The notes: a model not told the origin generated them from the sequence alone. A DNA stretch of 64,000 bases from Clavibacter sp. A6099 (GCF_021919125.1 NZ_CP083439.1:434001-498000); one strand, 5' to 3'; shown: positions 18,157 through 26,937, counted from the first letter of the stretch. Numbers and translations are program-made.

Positions 18157-19466
18157 TCCGGGTCCTAGATGTGCGCCTATACGGCGTGCTCGTCGCCACC
18201 CTCGAGCAGATCCGGCCGCGTGAATACGTCCTGGAATACACCAGGGAGTGGAGCGAAGAGGAAGATCTGCCTGTCTCACTGTCCCTTCCCGTCACGCAGC
18301 GGCGGCATGAAGGGGCAGTGGTGTTCCACTTCATCGACAACCTGTTGCCGGACAGCGGCCCTGTGCGCGATGCATGGGCGAGGGAGGCGGGACTCGCCGA
18401 CACTGAGCCGTTCCAGCTGCTCGCCGTACACGGTGCAGACGTCGCTGGTGCCCTGGAGTTCTACCCGGCAGGGGAGGGATCCCGCTCGGACGGCCATCTG
18501 GAACCGCTCAGCCACGAATCCATAGCCGAGCGCATCCGGGCCATTCGACACGATCTGCCCGACCCCGCGCTCGTGGAAGGCGAGGCAGGCCGTTTCTCCC
18601 TGGGAGGCGCCCAGGGCAAGTTCGCCCTGGCTCTCCGCGAAGGCGAGTGGTTCGCGCCGACCGGTGTGCACCCGTCCAGCCACATCTTCAAGCCCAAGGT
18701 CGGTGCCCTCGTCGATGGGGAGATCATCGAGCACGTGACGATGACGGCGCTACCGTTGCTCGGCATTCCCGCCGCCCGGACCGAGATGCTGGACTTCGAC
18801 ACTGAGCGGTCCCTCGTGGTCACCCGCTTCGATCGACAACCCGCGGCGGACGGCGGCCTGACGCGCTTCCATCAAGAGGACCTCGTGCAAGCGACCGGCA
18901 CCCCGCGGTTGAAGAAGTACCAGAAGGACGGCGGCCCGGGATATCGCGACATCCTCGGCCGGCTCGGCCGCATCCCGGACAGCGAGATCTCCGCGCTCGC
19001 GAGATCCCGATTCGTCGAGGCGCTCTTCGCTTCGTGGTTCCTGCTGAACACCGACGCCCACGGCAAGAACTTCTCGCTGAGGCACGCTGCTCCCGCGTCC
19101 GATCTGACCGAGATGTACGACTTCTCTTCCCTGTTGCCCTACATCCGGCCACGGGGAGATGCGCCGCGAGACCTGCTCCATGCCTTCGGTGCGACGCGGA
19201 TGTCCATGGCCATCGCAGGGCGGTATGAGGCGGAATCGATGGGTGCCTTCGAATGGGCCGCCGTCGCGCGAGAAGCGGGCATGCCGGGCGATGCGTTCAT
19301 CCACTGGGCCAAGGACTTCGTGTCCATCGCGCCCGCCGTCTTCCGTCTCGTCGCGGGGGGCCTGCGCGAGACGCATCGGACATCGACCGTCGAGACGATG
19401 CTCGATCGGTTGGAGACGCGCTCCGAGCAAGCGCTGCGCATCTTGGATCGGGAGATCCACATCTGA
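18153..19466 (+). CDS. hipA: HipA-like serine/threonine kinase toxin
   Basis: 437 residues, normal HipA length. Motifs in order: RFSLGGAQGKFAL (P-loop-like, about 147-159), HIFKPK, VTRFDR, FHQEDLVQATG, NTDAHGKNFSL (catalytic Asp and Asn, about 298-308) and MYDFSSLLPY (metal-binding DFG-like Asp, about 320). HipA toxins phosphorylate proteins such as glutamyl-tRNA synthetase and induce dormancy. GTG start overlapping hipB by GTGA. All catalytic residues appear present, so probably active. Confidence 0.88.
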   Translation: MIRVLDVRLYGVLVATLEQIRPREYVLEYTREWSEEEDLPVSLSLPVTQRRHEGAVVFHFIDNLLPDSGPVRDAWAREAGLADTEPFQLLAVHGADVAGALEFYPAGEGSRSDGHLEPLSHESIAERIRAIRHDLPDPALVEGEAGRFSLGGAQGKFALALREGEWFAPTGVHPSSHIFKPKVGALVDGEIIEHVTMTALPLLGIPAARTEMLDFDTERSLVVTRFDRQPAADGGLTRFHQEDLVQATGTPRLKKYQKDGGPGYRDILGRLGRIPDSEISALARSRFVEALFASWFLLNTDAHGKNFSLRHAAPASDLTEMYDFSSLLPYIRPRGDAPRDLLHAFGATRMSMAIAGRYEAESMGAFEWAAVAREAGMPGDAFIHWAKDFVSIAPAVFRLVAGGLRETHRTSTVETMLDRLETRSEQALRILDREIHI

Positions 19467-19482
19467 TCCCACCTGCCGCGCG

Positions 19483-19549
19483 AGAGGGCGATCCAGGGCT
19501 GGGCGCGTCGCTCGACGTGATGGAGGGGCTGGTCGCGCCGGACGCCTAG
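19483..19549 (+). pseudogene. duplicated 3' end of the SRPBCC gene
   Basis: About 67 bases nearly identical to 17442-17509, including 29 identical bases (17472-17500 and 19512-19540) encoding DVMEGLVAP. One base is missing relative to the intact copy, so the frame is broken upstream of that block. It is the scar left on the far side of hipBA and ends in its own TAG. Confidence 0.75.
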
Positions 19550-21210
19550 CGCGTGCGGCCGGCGGGCCGGTCCTGTCGCGGCCTCCTCACCACGCCGACC
19601 GCGGTGATGCCCGCCGCGCCCAGCGCGAACGCGAGGACGGCCAGGAACGGCAGCTCGTCGGCGGACATGCCCGTGGCGGCGAGGGTGTCGCCCCGGGCCG
19701 CGGAGGCGTCGGCGGCGGCGAGCTCGGCGGGCGAGCCGGGGAGCGCGCCGGGGTCGGACGCGCCGGGCGAGGTCGTCCCGGGATCCACCACGGCAGCGCC
19801 CGTGAGGCAGCGGCGCACCTCGCTCGCGTCGTAGAACAGCGAGCCCGACGCGATGGGCGTGCAGCCCGCGCGGAACGGGATCGCCTTCTCGTCGTAGAGC
19901 ATGCGCACGATGGCGCGGCCGCTCGCGTCCCGGTAGACGTCCCACTGGACGTTGGCGGCCATGGGCGTGACGGTCTCGCCGCGCCACGCGTTCGTCGCGT
20001 ACGCGTACGGGGCCTCGGGGGTCACCGGCTGCGTCGAGCCGGGAAGCCCGATGAGCGCCGCGAACGGGATGATCGTCTCGGCGTGCGCGAAGCGGAAGGT
20101 CGCGGCCGTGGAGGATCCGGCGAGGCGCGCGTCCATCGAGTCGAGGAAGTCGTCGAGGAGCGGCGTCGCCATCCGGTAGGTGATGTCGCTGCCCTGGAAC
20201 GCCGGGCCCTTCGAGTAGAAGTCCTCGGAGTCGAGCAGGTAGGCGAACCACTCGGTGTCCGCGTCGTCGCCCGCGAAGTAGCGGTCGAAGTCGACGCTGA
20301 CCTCCTCCGTCATGTCCGGCGCGATGATGTAGAGGTTGTAGAGCATCATCGCGGCGTCGAGCTCGTCGTCGACGTGGGTGCCGCCGTCGCCGCCGTCGAC
20401 GAAGTGGTACTGCCCGGCCGCGAGGCGGCCGACGAAGGCGGGCGTGTAGACGCGCTCGAGCAGTCGGCGCGCGGCCTCGTGGCTGCGGGGCTGGGCGTAG
20501 ATCGCATCCACCGCGGCGGTCACGACGGGTCCGTCCTCGTAGGCCCGGTAGTCGGCGTTCGCGGCGGACTTGTGGAAGTAGAGCGTGTCGGGATCCTTCT
20601 GGATGTCCTTCGGCAGGTGCGACGCGAGGAGCGGATCCGCCCGCTTCAGCCCCTCCGCGAACGCCTTGCCCGACGCGGTGGCGCGCGCCTCACCCGAGCT
20701 CTCGAGCGCGACGGTGTCGGATCCCGCGTCGACGCCTGCGAACAGCGACGGCAGCCGCTCGACGACGCGCGAGCCGATGCCGCGGTGCTGATCGGCGCCC
20801 TGGCCGGTGAGGTTGCCGTAGCCGAGCTTCTCGTTCGCGGCGGTGAGCTTGGCGACCTCCGGGCCGAGGGTCTGGCCGAGCGTCGTGAGCGCGCCCTCGG
20901 AGCGGGCCTGCTCCCACACCTGCGTGGTGAGCGAGTCGTACTTGAAGCTCGACAGGGCGCGCGATCCGTGGCGCGCGACGGACTCCGTGTAGACGGGCGC
21001 GAACCCGGCGGGTGCGGGCGCGAGGTCGGCCGCGGTGCCCTGCGGGGCGTACGGGGTCTTGCTGCTGTAGTACGTGCGGTCGGCGGATCCGGTGCCGGTG
21101 CCGGTGCCGGTCGCCGCGAGGGCCGGGAGGGCGGATCCCCCGGCGGCGATCCCGAGGGCGAGCGCGAGCGCGACGGAGGCGGACAGGCGGCGGCGGGTGC
21201 GGAGGCGCAT
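19546..21210 (-). CDS. secreted, sortase-anchored histidine acid phosphatase (MINPP/phytase-like)
   Basis: 554 residues. Signal peptide with ALALALGIAAGGSALPALA; catalytic SVARHGSRAL (RHGxR, near residue 80) and proton-donor FAHAETIIPF (HAE, near 375). Family members remove phosphates from inositol polyphosphates, so phosphate scavenging from phytate outside the cell is likely. The end has LAATG, a hydrophobic helix (FLAVLAFALGAAGITAVGVV) and basic RRPRQDRP: a wall-sorting signal of the LAxTG type used by class E sortases of actinobacteria. Confidence 0.82.
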   Translation of the reverse strand: MRLRTRRRLSASVALALALGIAAGGSALPALAATGTGTGTGSADRTYYSSKTPYAPQGTAADLAPAPAGFAPVYTESVARHGSRALSSFKYDSLTTQVWEQARSEGALTTLGQTLGPEVAKLTAANEKLGYGNLTGQGADQHRGIGSRVVERLPSLFAGVDAGSDTVALESSGEARATASGKAFAEGLKRADPLLASHLPKDIQKDPDTLYFHKSAANADYRAYEDGPVVTAAVDAIYAQPRSHEAARRLLERVYTPAFVGRLAAGQYHFVDGGDGGTHVDDELDAAMMLYNLYIIAPDMTEEVSVDFDRYFAGDDADTEWFAYLLDSEDFYSKGPAFQGSDITYRMATPLLDDFLDSMDARLAGSSTAATFRFAHAETIIPFAALIGLPGSTQPVTPEAPYAYATNAWRGETVTPMAANVQWDVYRDASGRAIVRMLYDEKAIPFRAGCTPIASGSLFYDASEVRRCLTGAAVVDPGTTSPGASDPGALPGSPAELAAADASAARGDTLAATGMSADELPFLAVLAFALGAAGITAVGVVRRPRQDRPAGRTR

Positions 21211-21372
21211 GGGTTCCTGGTGGAGCGGGCGCGGCGCGGGGTGAGCGCGGCGGCGGGTGCGGGTCGGTCGCGGGCGCGACGCGGCCGACGCTAGGCGGAT
21301 CGCATGACGCGGCGGTGTCCCGGCGCTGAACGGGCGGGGCGCCGGGCGTCGGCCGAGCCCGCACCTCGCCCG

Positions 21373-21378
21373 TAGGGT
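21373..21378 (+). promoter_or_regulatory. -10 hexamer TAGGGT of the AEC transporter
   Basis: TAGGGT about 27 bases before the ATG, leaving a short leader that contains the Shine-Dalgarno GAGGGGAG. Contrasts with the leaderless genes nearby. Confidence 0.4.
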
Positions 21379-21404
21379 GGGAGGACGCGGGCGAGGGGAG
21401 TCGG

Positions 21405-22334
21405 ATGATCGGGGTGCTGACCGGCTTCGCCATCATCGGCTTCATCATCGCCGTGGGCTACGGCGTCGGCCGCTCCGGGATCGCGGGTCCCGGCGCCCAG
21501 CACTCCCTCAACCGGGTCGCGTTCTTCGTCGCGACGCCCGCGCTGCTGTTCACGGTGCTCGCGAAGGCCGACCTGCACGTCGTCTTCTCGGCGTTCCTGC
21601 TCACGTCGGCGAGCGCGGTGGCCGTCGCGGCGATCCTCTACCTGATCGTCGCGCGGATCCTCTTCCGCCGGCCGGTCGCGGAGACCACCATCGGCGCGGC
21701 ATCCGCCAGCTACGTCAACGCCAACAACATCGGCCTGCCGGTCGCGATCTACGTGCTCGGCGACGCGCAGCTCGTCGCGCCCGTGCTGCTGCTCCAGCTG
21801 CTGGTGCTCGCGCCGACCACGCTGACGGTCCTCGACATCTCGAGCCGGGGATCCGCGTCGGTGGTCGGGATCCTCACCCAGCCGCTGCGCAACCCGATGA
21901 TCATCGCGTCGATGCTCGGCATCCTCATCGCGATCACCGGGCTCCAGGTCCCCGACGCGATCTACGAGCCCTTCCGGCTCATCGGCGGCGCGGCGATCCC
22001 CATCGTGCTGATGGCGTTCGGCATGTCGCTCGTGGGGCGGAAGCCGCTCGCGCCCGGATCCGGTCGCGGGGAGATCATCGTGGCCTCGGTGATCAAGACG
22101 GTGGTCATGCCGCTCGCCGCGTTCCTGCTGGCCCGCTTCGCGTTCCACCTGGACGCGCCGCAGACGTTCGCCGCGACCGTGATCGCGGGCCTGCCGACGG
22201 CGCAGAACATCTTCAACTTCGCGTCGCGCTACGAGCGCGGCGTGGTGCTCGCCCGCGACACCGTGCTCATCACGACGGTCGCCTCGATCCCGGTGCTGCT
22301 GGTGATCGCGGCGCTGCTCGCCCCCGGGACCTAG
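21405..22334 (+). CDS. AEC-family transporter (auxin efflux carrier fold)
   Basis: 309 residues, about ten membrane helices in two inverted halves. Signatures are NRVAFFVATPALLFTVLAK in helix 2, SYVNANNIGLPVAIYVLG (polar crossover of the first half) and ATVIAGLPTAQNIFNFA (crossover of the second half). Bacterial members export or import organic anions such as malate; substrate not predictable. GAGGGGAG precedes the ATG. Monocistronic. Confidence 0.82.
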   Translation: MIGVLTGFAIIGFIIAVGYGVGRSGIAGPGAQHSLNRVAFFVATPALLFTVLAKADLHVVFSAFLLTSASAVAVAAILYLIVARILFRRPVAETTIGAASASYVNANNIGLPVAIYVLGDAQLVAPVLLLQLLVLAPTTLTVLDISSRGSASVVGILTQPLRNPMIIASMLGILIAITGLQVPDAIYEPFRLIGGAAIPIVLMAFGMSLVGRKPLAPGSGRGEIIVASVIKTVVMPLAAFLLARFAFHLDAPQTFAATVIAGLPTAQNIFNFASRYERGVVLARDTVLITTVASIPVLLVIAALLAPGT

Positions 22335-22361
22335 CGGGCGCCGGATCCAGCGGGCGTCGAC

Positions 22362-22520
22362 CTAGCGGCGGCGGGTCGGCGTCGCGCGCTGGGCGGCGCG
22401 CTTCTGCGAGCGCTTCGCCATCTGGGCCTTGCCCTTGGCCATCGCGGCCTTGCCCTGGCGGCTGCGCAGGAACTTGCGGATCACGGGGACGGCGACGAAC
22501 AGGAAACGGATCAGCGGCAT
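22362..22520 (-). CDS. small basic protein
   Basis: 52 residues: a short hydrophobic start (MPLIRFLFVAVPVIRKF) and then an extremely Lys/Arg-rich tail with KGKAQMAKRSQKRAAQ. GAGGAG lies just before the ATG, supporting a genuine gene. The basic tail could bind nucleic acid or ribosomes while the hydrophobic start contacts the membrane; no function is known to me. Confidence 0.6.
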   Translation of the reverse strand: MPLIRFLFVAVPVIRKFLRSRQGKAAMAKGKAQMAKRSQKRAAQRATPTRRR

Positions 22521-22659
22521 GGTGCTCCTCGGGGGATCGGCGCGGATCGGTGGATCCCCGCTCATCGACCCTGCCAGGTCCGGGCGCGCGCGACCGGGTC
22601 GGGAGCGGATGCGGCGGGGAACGGCCAGGCGGGCGCAGCGGGGGAGGGACCGGCCCGGC

Positions 22660-23136
22660 TCAGAGGGCCTTGCGCATCTGCTGCGCCGTCACGTCGTATC
22701 CGGCCGACGCGTAGAGCGCGATCGCGATCCGGTTCGCGCCGAAGACGTTGAGCGCCAGCGCGGGGGCCCCGGCCGCACGCGTCGCCTCCTCCACCGCGGC
22801 GAGCATGGCGCGGCCGTACCCGGATCCGCGGCGCGACGGATCCACCATGAGCTCGAACAGGAACGCCGTGTCGGGCCTGCCGTTCGGGTCGTCGAGCGCG
22901 ACCCAGGCGCTGCCGACCCCGACGCCGTGCTCGTCGACGCCGCGCAGGAGCAGGGTGCGCGGAGTCCGGATCCCGTCGGGCAGCCACTTCGCGGTCTCCG
23001 CCGCCGACCGCTCGCGCGCGCCTCCCGCCGGCCAGAGGCCCGCCTCGACCTGCCGGGCCGCGTAGTCCTCGTCGGCGGCGGCCATCATCTCGGCGAACTC
23101 GGACGGGGTCATCGGGCGCACGGTCACGGAGGGCAT
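22660..23136 (-). CDS. GNAT-family N-acetyltransferase
   Basis: 158 residues if started at the ATG at 23136; ATGs at 23145 and 23184 are alternatives and none has a clear ribosome site. Motif A is FLFELMVDPSRRGSGYGRAMLAAVEEATR, motif B ALNVFGANRIAIALYASAGYDV. The early EMMAAADEDYA resembles YnaD/ribosomal-type acetyltransferases of actinobacteria. Substrate unknown. Confidence 0.75.
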   Translation of the reverse strand: MPSVTVRPMTPSEFAEMMAAADEDYAARQVEAGLWPAGGARERSAAETAKWLPDGIRTPRTLLLRGVDEHGVGVGSAWVALDDPNGRPDTAFLFELMVDPSRRGSGYGRAMLAAVEEATRAAGAPALALNVFGANRIAIALYASAGYDVTAQQMRKAL

Positions 23137-23226
23137 GCAGCGCATGGTCGCAGGGGCGGGCGCGCCCGCGGTCGGGCTGTCCACGTCAGCCGCAGCGGCG
23201 GCGGGCTCCGGGAGCCCAGGCGGGCG

Positions 23227-24192
23227 TCAGCCGCGCGGGCGCTCGCCGTCGCGGATCCACGCGACCTCGGCGCGCAGCAGCTCGGCGCCCGGGCCGACGG
23301 GGGCGTAGCCCAGCGCGAGCGACGCGCGCGTGTCGAGCACGATCGGGTGCGCCGCGGCCCACGGGTGCGCGCCGCCGTCGACGCCCGACTCCAACGGCAC
23401 GATGCGTCCGCGCCAGCCGAGCTCGTCGGCGATGACGGCGACGATCTCGGCGGCCGTCAGCGGATCCGGGTCGGCGGAGTTGAGGATCCGCGCGCCCGGC
23501 ACGTCCGCGACCCGCGCGATGAGCGCCGCCGCGTTCGCCGCCGCGATGAGGTGGTCGACGGACGCGCCGCGGTCGGCGAGCTCGATCGTCTCCGCGCCCG
23601 CGAGCATCCGTTCGGCGATGGCGCGCGTGCGGGCGTTCCTCGCCCACCGGCCGTGCACCTTGGACGGGCGGATCACGGTGACCGGCAGTCCGCTCTCGAG
23701 CGCCGCCCGCTCCACGGCGGCCTTGGAGGGCGCGTAGCCCTCGCGCGTGAAGGGATCGGTGCCGTCGGCGGCGGGCGCGAGGGCCGGGTTGTCCTCGGGG
23801 ATCGGGATGGGGAAGCGCGGCGGCTCGTCGCCGTTGATGTGGCGTCCGTCGTCGTCGACGTACACGGCGCGCGAGGACGCGACGACGACGGACCCGCTCG
23901 CCCGCATCGCCGGGACGAGCGCGCGGACGTCGGCCGCCGTGAACGCGACGAGGTCGACGAGCAGGTCGACGCCGTAACCGAGCAGCCGCTCGATGCCGCG
24001 GGCGTCGGCGCGGTCGAGCGCGTGGAAGCGCACGCCGAGGTCCCGGAGCTCGGCGGGCATGAGGTCGGGATCGCGACCCGTCACGTCCACCGACCACCCG
24101 TCGCGGACCAGCCGTTCGGCCGTCGCACCGCCGATCGCTCCGGTGCCGCCGAGGACGAGGGCGCGACGCGAGGGGGCGGTGGAGGAGGGCAC
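23227..24192 (-). CDS. NAD-dependent epimerase/dehydratase family protein
   Basis: 321 residues. The Rossmann motif GGTGAIGGATAERL (TGxxGxxG-like) is at residues about 13-26, strand VDLLVDLVAF and SSRAVY follow, and the catalytic Tyr-x3-Lys pair is in GYAPSKAAVE. Substrate region NARTRAIAERMLAG and DHLIAAANAA fit extended SDRs acting on nucleotide sugars or related compounds. The GTG is eight bases after TAGGCT with no Shine-Dalgarno, so leaderless. Confidence 0.78.
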   Translation of the reverse strand: MPSSTAPSRRALVLGGTGAIGGATAERLVRDGWSVDVTGRDPDLMPAELRDLGVRFHALDRADARGIERLLGYGVDLLVDLVAFTAADVRALVPAMRASGSVVVASSRAVYVDDDGRHINGDEPPRFPIPIPEDNPALAPAADGTDPFTREGYAPSKAAVERAALESGLPVTVIRPSKVHGRWARNARTRAIAERMLAGAETIELADRGASVDHLIAAANAAALIARVADVPGARILNSADPDPLTAAEIVAVIADELGWRGRIVPLESGVDGGAHPWAAAHPIVLDTRASLALGYAPVGPGAELLRAEVAWIRDGERPRG

Positions 24193-24200
24193 GGTCGTCG

Positions 24201-24206
24201 AGCCTA
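24201..24206 (-). promoter_or_regulatory. -10 hexamer TAGGCT of the epimerase gene
   Basis: TAGGCT, eight bases, GTG on the minus strand. Supports the chosen start. Confidence 0.45.
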
Positions 24207-24252
24207 GGGGCACGCGAGACGCGGCGGCGAACACGTCCGGCAGGATGAGCGC

Positions 24253-24645
24253 ATGCCCCTCCACGACTCCGAGGTCCGGCTGATCGCCGCGGCCGAGGCC
24301 CTCGCGCGGACGCTCGGCGCGGACCCGGACCACACCATGGCGGCCGCGGCCCTCGATGCGGCCGGTCGGATCCACACCGGCGTCAACGTCCTCCACTTCA
24401 CGGGCGGCCCGTGCCCCGCGCTCGTCGCGCTGGGTGCCGCGGCTGCCGCGCACGCGGGACCGCTCGTGGCGATGGCGGCGGTGGGCGACGGCGGTCGCGG
24501 GATCGCCCCGCCGTGCGGCCGGTGCCGCCAGGTGATGCTGGATCTCCAGCCCGGCATCCGCGTGGCCGTCCCCGGTGCGGATGGACCGGAGATGGTCGCG
24601 ATCGGCGACCTGCTGCCGGTCTCGTACGCGCGACCCGACGAGTAG
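24253..24645 (+). CDS. cytidine-deaminase-like protein lacking the catalytic glutamate
   Basis: 130 residues with the CDA fold: GRIHTGVNVLHFTGGPC provides the first zinc ligand (Cys54) and PPCGRCRQV the other two (Cys88, Cys91). In active cytidine and blasticidin deaminases the first ligand is followed by Ala-Glu, the Glu being the general base; here the sequence is C-P-A (TGC CCC GCG). The zinc site is kept but the proton shuttle is absent, so either inactive or with changed activity. Divergent from the epimerase gene. Confidence 0.75.
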   Translation: MPLHDSEVRLIAAAEALARTLGADPDHTMAAAALDAAGRIHTGVNVLHFTGGPCPALVALGAAAAAHAGPLVAMAAVGDGGRGIAPPCGRCRQVMLDLQPGIRVAVPGADGPEMVAIGDLLPVSYARPDE

Positions 24646-24843
24646 TCGACCGGGAGCGCGTGCGGTGAGCACGCGTGCCGCGATGGCGGCGGATGGTGGA
24701 GAGCTCCGGAAATCGAACCAGACGAGGCACCCCGATAGGTGCGCTCCCCGAACGGATGACAACCTAGCGGATCCGCCTGGGCTGCCGCACCTCGGCCGTC
24801 GCGCTCGGGATGCCGACGTCGCGAAGCGGAGGGGGAGGAGGCG

Positions 24844-25575
24844 TCAGCCGCCGACGGTCCGCACCCGGACCGTCTCGCCGTCGTCGTCCAGCTCGAACGT
24901 CAGCGTCGTTCCCAGGGGGAACGCGTCGCGGAGCTCCTGCGGTTGGTCGGCCGTGACGACGAGCGCGGTGCGCGCGGGGACGGCGCCGGTCGCGCAGCCG
25001 GGCACGCCGCTGACCGCACCGTCCTGCTCTGCCGCGCCAGCGACGAGGCACGTCTCCTCGACGCCCGTGGCGGGGTCGGGCACGGGTATCCGCGCCACCG
25101 AGATCCCGTGGAACGCGGCGAACAGGGAACCCGGCGCGATGGATCCCGTGTCGACCGAGAGGTAGGTCGCGTTGTCCGGCACCGGCGGCGGCTCGAGCGC
25201 GAGCATCGCGACGGTGCCCCGCTCGTCGCCGAGCCACCAGGCGGTGGCACCCGCGGCGGCGACCGCGACGATCACGAGGGATGCGGCCCAGGCTCCGACG
25301 AGATGCGGGCGGATGCGCGTTCGTGTCCGCCGTGCCGGGGGCCGATCGTCGCGCGGGTCACCGGCGGCCGGGTCTCCGCGCTCCGGCACAGTCGCCGCCG
25401 ACGGGCCGGGCGAGCCGTCGGCCCGGGTGTCCGACGCAGCGCGGACGGGACGGGCGGCACCCCGCCCCTCCAGCTCGCGCAGCCGCGCGAGCGAGGCGGC
25501 GTCATGCGGGTCGCGATCCGGCCCGAACACGCGCCGGCGCAGCTCCGCGATCTCCGCGCGCCGGTCGTCGTCCAT
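24844..25575 (-). CDS. single-span membrane protein, unknown
   Basis: 243 residues: an acidic/basic amino-terminal region with RRAEIAELRRRVFGPDRD, a disordered Pro/Arg segment, one membrane helix (LVGAWAASLVIVAVAAAGATAWWL, about 92-115) and an extracytoplasmic domain of about 130 residues with two cysteines. Topology resembles anti-sigma-like or SHOCT-type proteins but no family is certain. A -10-like CACGAT lies six bases before the ATG. Confidence 0.6.
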   Translation of the reverse strand: MDDDRRAEIAELRRRVFGPDRDPHDAASLARLRELEGRGAARPVRAASDTRADGSPGPSAATVPERGDPAAGDPRDDRPPARRTRTRIRPHLVGAWAASLVIVAVAAAGATAWWLGDERGTVAMLALEPPPVPDNATYLSVDTGSIAPGSLFAAFHGISVARIPVPDPATGVEETCLVAGAAEQDGAVSGVPGCATGAVPARTALVVTADQPQELRDAFPLGTTLTFELDDDGETVRVRTVGG

Positions 25576-25581
25576 CCCCGC

Positions 25582-25587
25582 ATCGTG
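25582..25587 (-). promoter_or_regulatory. -10-like hexamer CACGAT
   Basis: CACGAT, six bases, ATG of the membrane-protein gene. Weaker match than the other predicted leaderless starts. Confidence 0.3.
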
Positions 25588-25608
25588 TCACGGGGCGGGC
25601 GATCCCGC

Positions 25609-26484
25609 TCAGCAGGCCGCGTACGCGTATCCGTCCTCGCTCGCGGGCACGAGGTCGCGGTCGCGCACGATGGCGCGGGGCGGGGGATCCAGCGCCAGGA
25701 TCCGCGCGCACACCTCGTCGGCCGTGCCGCGCAGGTCGTCGGTGTACTCGACGTCGAGCACGTGCGGCCCGTAGACCGCCGTGTAGTCCGCGCACTCCTT
25801 CCACCGGTCGCACTCCTCGGCGACGGCGAAGTCGAAGCCGGCCTCGTCGCGGCCGCGGGAGCCGATGCCGGTGGTGTTCTTCTGCGCGACCGCGAGGCCG
25901 CGGTCGTGCGCGTGATCCACGAGGAGGGTCGCGAGCGCCAGCGCGTCATCCGCGTCCAGGGCACCCTCGGACCGGTTCCACGAGTCGAGGTTGTCGAACT
26001 CGACGGCCTGGAAGCCGGCGTCGGCGCAGCGGTCGACCGCGGTCGCCTGCCGGGCCGCGATGGAAGTGCGCTTCGCCGCGGTCGAGGTGTCGAGGATGAA
26101 CTCGTCGTCCCAGTTCGGATCCACGAGCGGCCCGTCGTCGCCCTGCACCAGCAGGTCGTCGGGCCATGTCTCGCCCGGCTGGGTCTGGAACCCGTTGACG
26201 TAGCAGACGCCGTACGCGCCCTCCGCGGGCTCGTCGGTGCTGTCGCGGACGACGATCCCGACGCCGGCCGGCACGGGGGAGGCGCCGCCGAGCTGGTAGT
26301 CGAAGCCGGTGGCGGTCGGCGGCAGGGTGACGGCCGCTGTCGTGTCCGCCGCCAGCAGGCCCGTCGTCGCCGCGTCGGCGGAGGCGACGGTCGGCGCGGA
26401 CGCCGGACGCGGATCCGCTGCCGCGCAGCCGGAGAGGGCGACCAGGGCGGCGGTCGCGAGGGCGGCGGAGAGGAGGGGGCGCAT
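25609..26484 (-). CDS. GH114-like lipoprotein (endo-alpha-1,4-polygalactosaminidase family)
   Basis: 291 residues. Lipobox LSGC at the end of the signal peptide (Cys19) predicts a membrane-anchored lipoprotein. The TIM-barrel markers of GH114 are visible: FDYQLGG, VCYVNGFQTQPG, VDRCADAGFQAVEFDNLDSW with the acidic pair, and AVAQKNT. Family enzymes cleave galactosaminogalactan-type polysaccharides; activity here is inferred. TAGGTT lies six bases before the ATG. Confidence 0.78.
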   Translation of the reverse strand: MRPLLSAALATAALVALSGCAAADPRPASAPTVASADAATTGLLAADTTAAVTLPPTATGFDYQLGGASPVPAGVGIVVRDSTDEPAEGAYGVCYVNGFQTQPGETWPDDLLVQGDDGPLVDPNWDDEFILDTSTAAKRTSIAARQATAVDRCADAGFQAVEFDNLDSWNRSEGALDADDALALATLLVDHAHDRGLAVAQKNTTGIGSRGRDEAGFDFAVAEECDRWKECADYTAVYGPHVLDVEYTDDLRGTADEVCARILALDPPPRAIVRDRDLVPASEDGYAYAAC

Positions 26485-26490
26485 GATCCG

Positions 26491-26496
26491 AACCTA
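26491..26496 (-). promoter_or_regulatory. -10 hexamer TAGGTT of the GH114 gene
   Basis: TAGGTT, six bases, ATG. It falls just after the stop codon of the ASCH gene. Confidence 0.45.
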
Positions 26497-26931
26497 GGCG
26501 GGTCGATCCGCGGTGCCCACCACCCGGAAGCGCTCCATCACGATCTCGGTGTCGTCATCGAGCACGAATCCCTCGGGCAGCTCCGCGAGCACCTCGGCCG
26601 ACGTACAGAACCCCTCGTGCCCGGACCGCCACTCGGCGACCGTCGTGAAGCCCTCGCCCTCGTCCACCGCGTGCGCGAGCGGCACGTCGGCCAGCCGCGC
26701 GATCTCCACGGCCGTCGTCTCGATCACGAGCACCGGCCGCCCGGCGGAGTCGATGACGGCGCCGCGGGACCCGACGACCGGCAGCTCCTCCTCGTCGGCG
26801 TCGTACTGGATCAGCAGCGAGCTCGTCGAGGTCTTCTCACCGGAGACGATCGCGCCCACGAGCTGGTCCCGCAGCGGCCCCGGGAACGCGAACTCGACGG
26901 GCGGGAGGTCGGGCTCGGGCGTCGTCGTCAT
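26494..26931 (-). CDS. ASCH domain protein
   Basis: 145 residues of the ASCH (PUA-like) fold: FPGPLRDQLVGAIVSGEKTSTSSLL with the GxKT/S signature, VVGSRGAVIDSAGRPVLVIETT and ARLADVPLAHAVDEGEGF. ASCH proteins bind RNA or modified nucleosides; one E. coli relative hydrolyses N4-acetylcytidine. Start at 26931 because TACGAT stands six bases upstream; the longer frame crosses the promoter of the divergent SDR gene. Confidence 0.8.
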   Translation of the reverse strand: MTTTPEPDLPPVEFAFPGPLRDQLVGAIVSGEKTSTSSLLIQYDADEEELPVVGSRGAVIDSAGRPVLVIETTAVEIARLADVPLAHAVDEGEGFTTVAEWRSGHEGFCTSAEVLAELPEGFVLDDDTEIVMERFRVVGTADRPA

Positions 26932-26937
26932 GCGTCG

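Noticed and set aside
19253-19549. Frame ending in DVMEGLVAPDA as a possible real gene
   Set aside because: Its first part is out-of-frame hipA and its end is the duplicated SRPBCC tail, so it is a relic junction.
17438-19549. IS element or transposon carrying hipBA
   Set aside because: No transposase, terminal inverted repeats or short target duplication; the flanking repeat is a gene end of about 65 bases.
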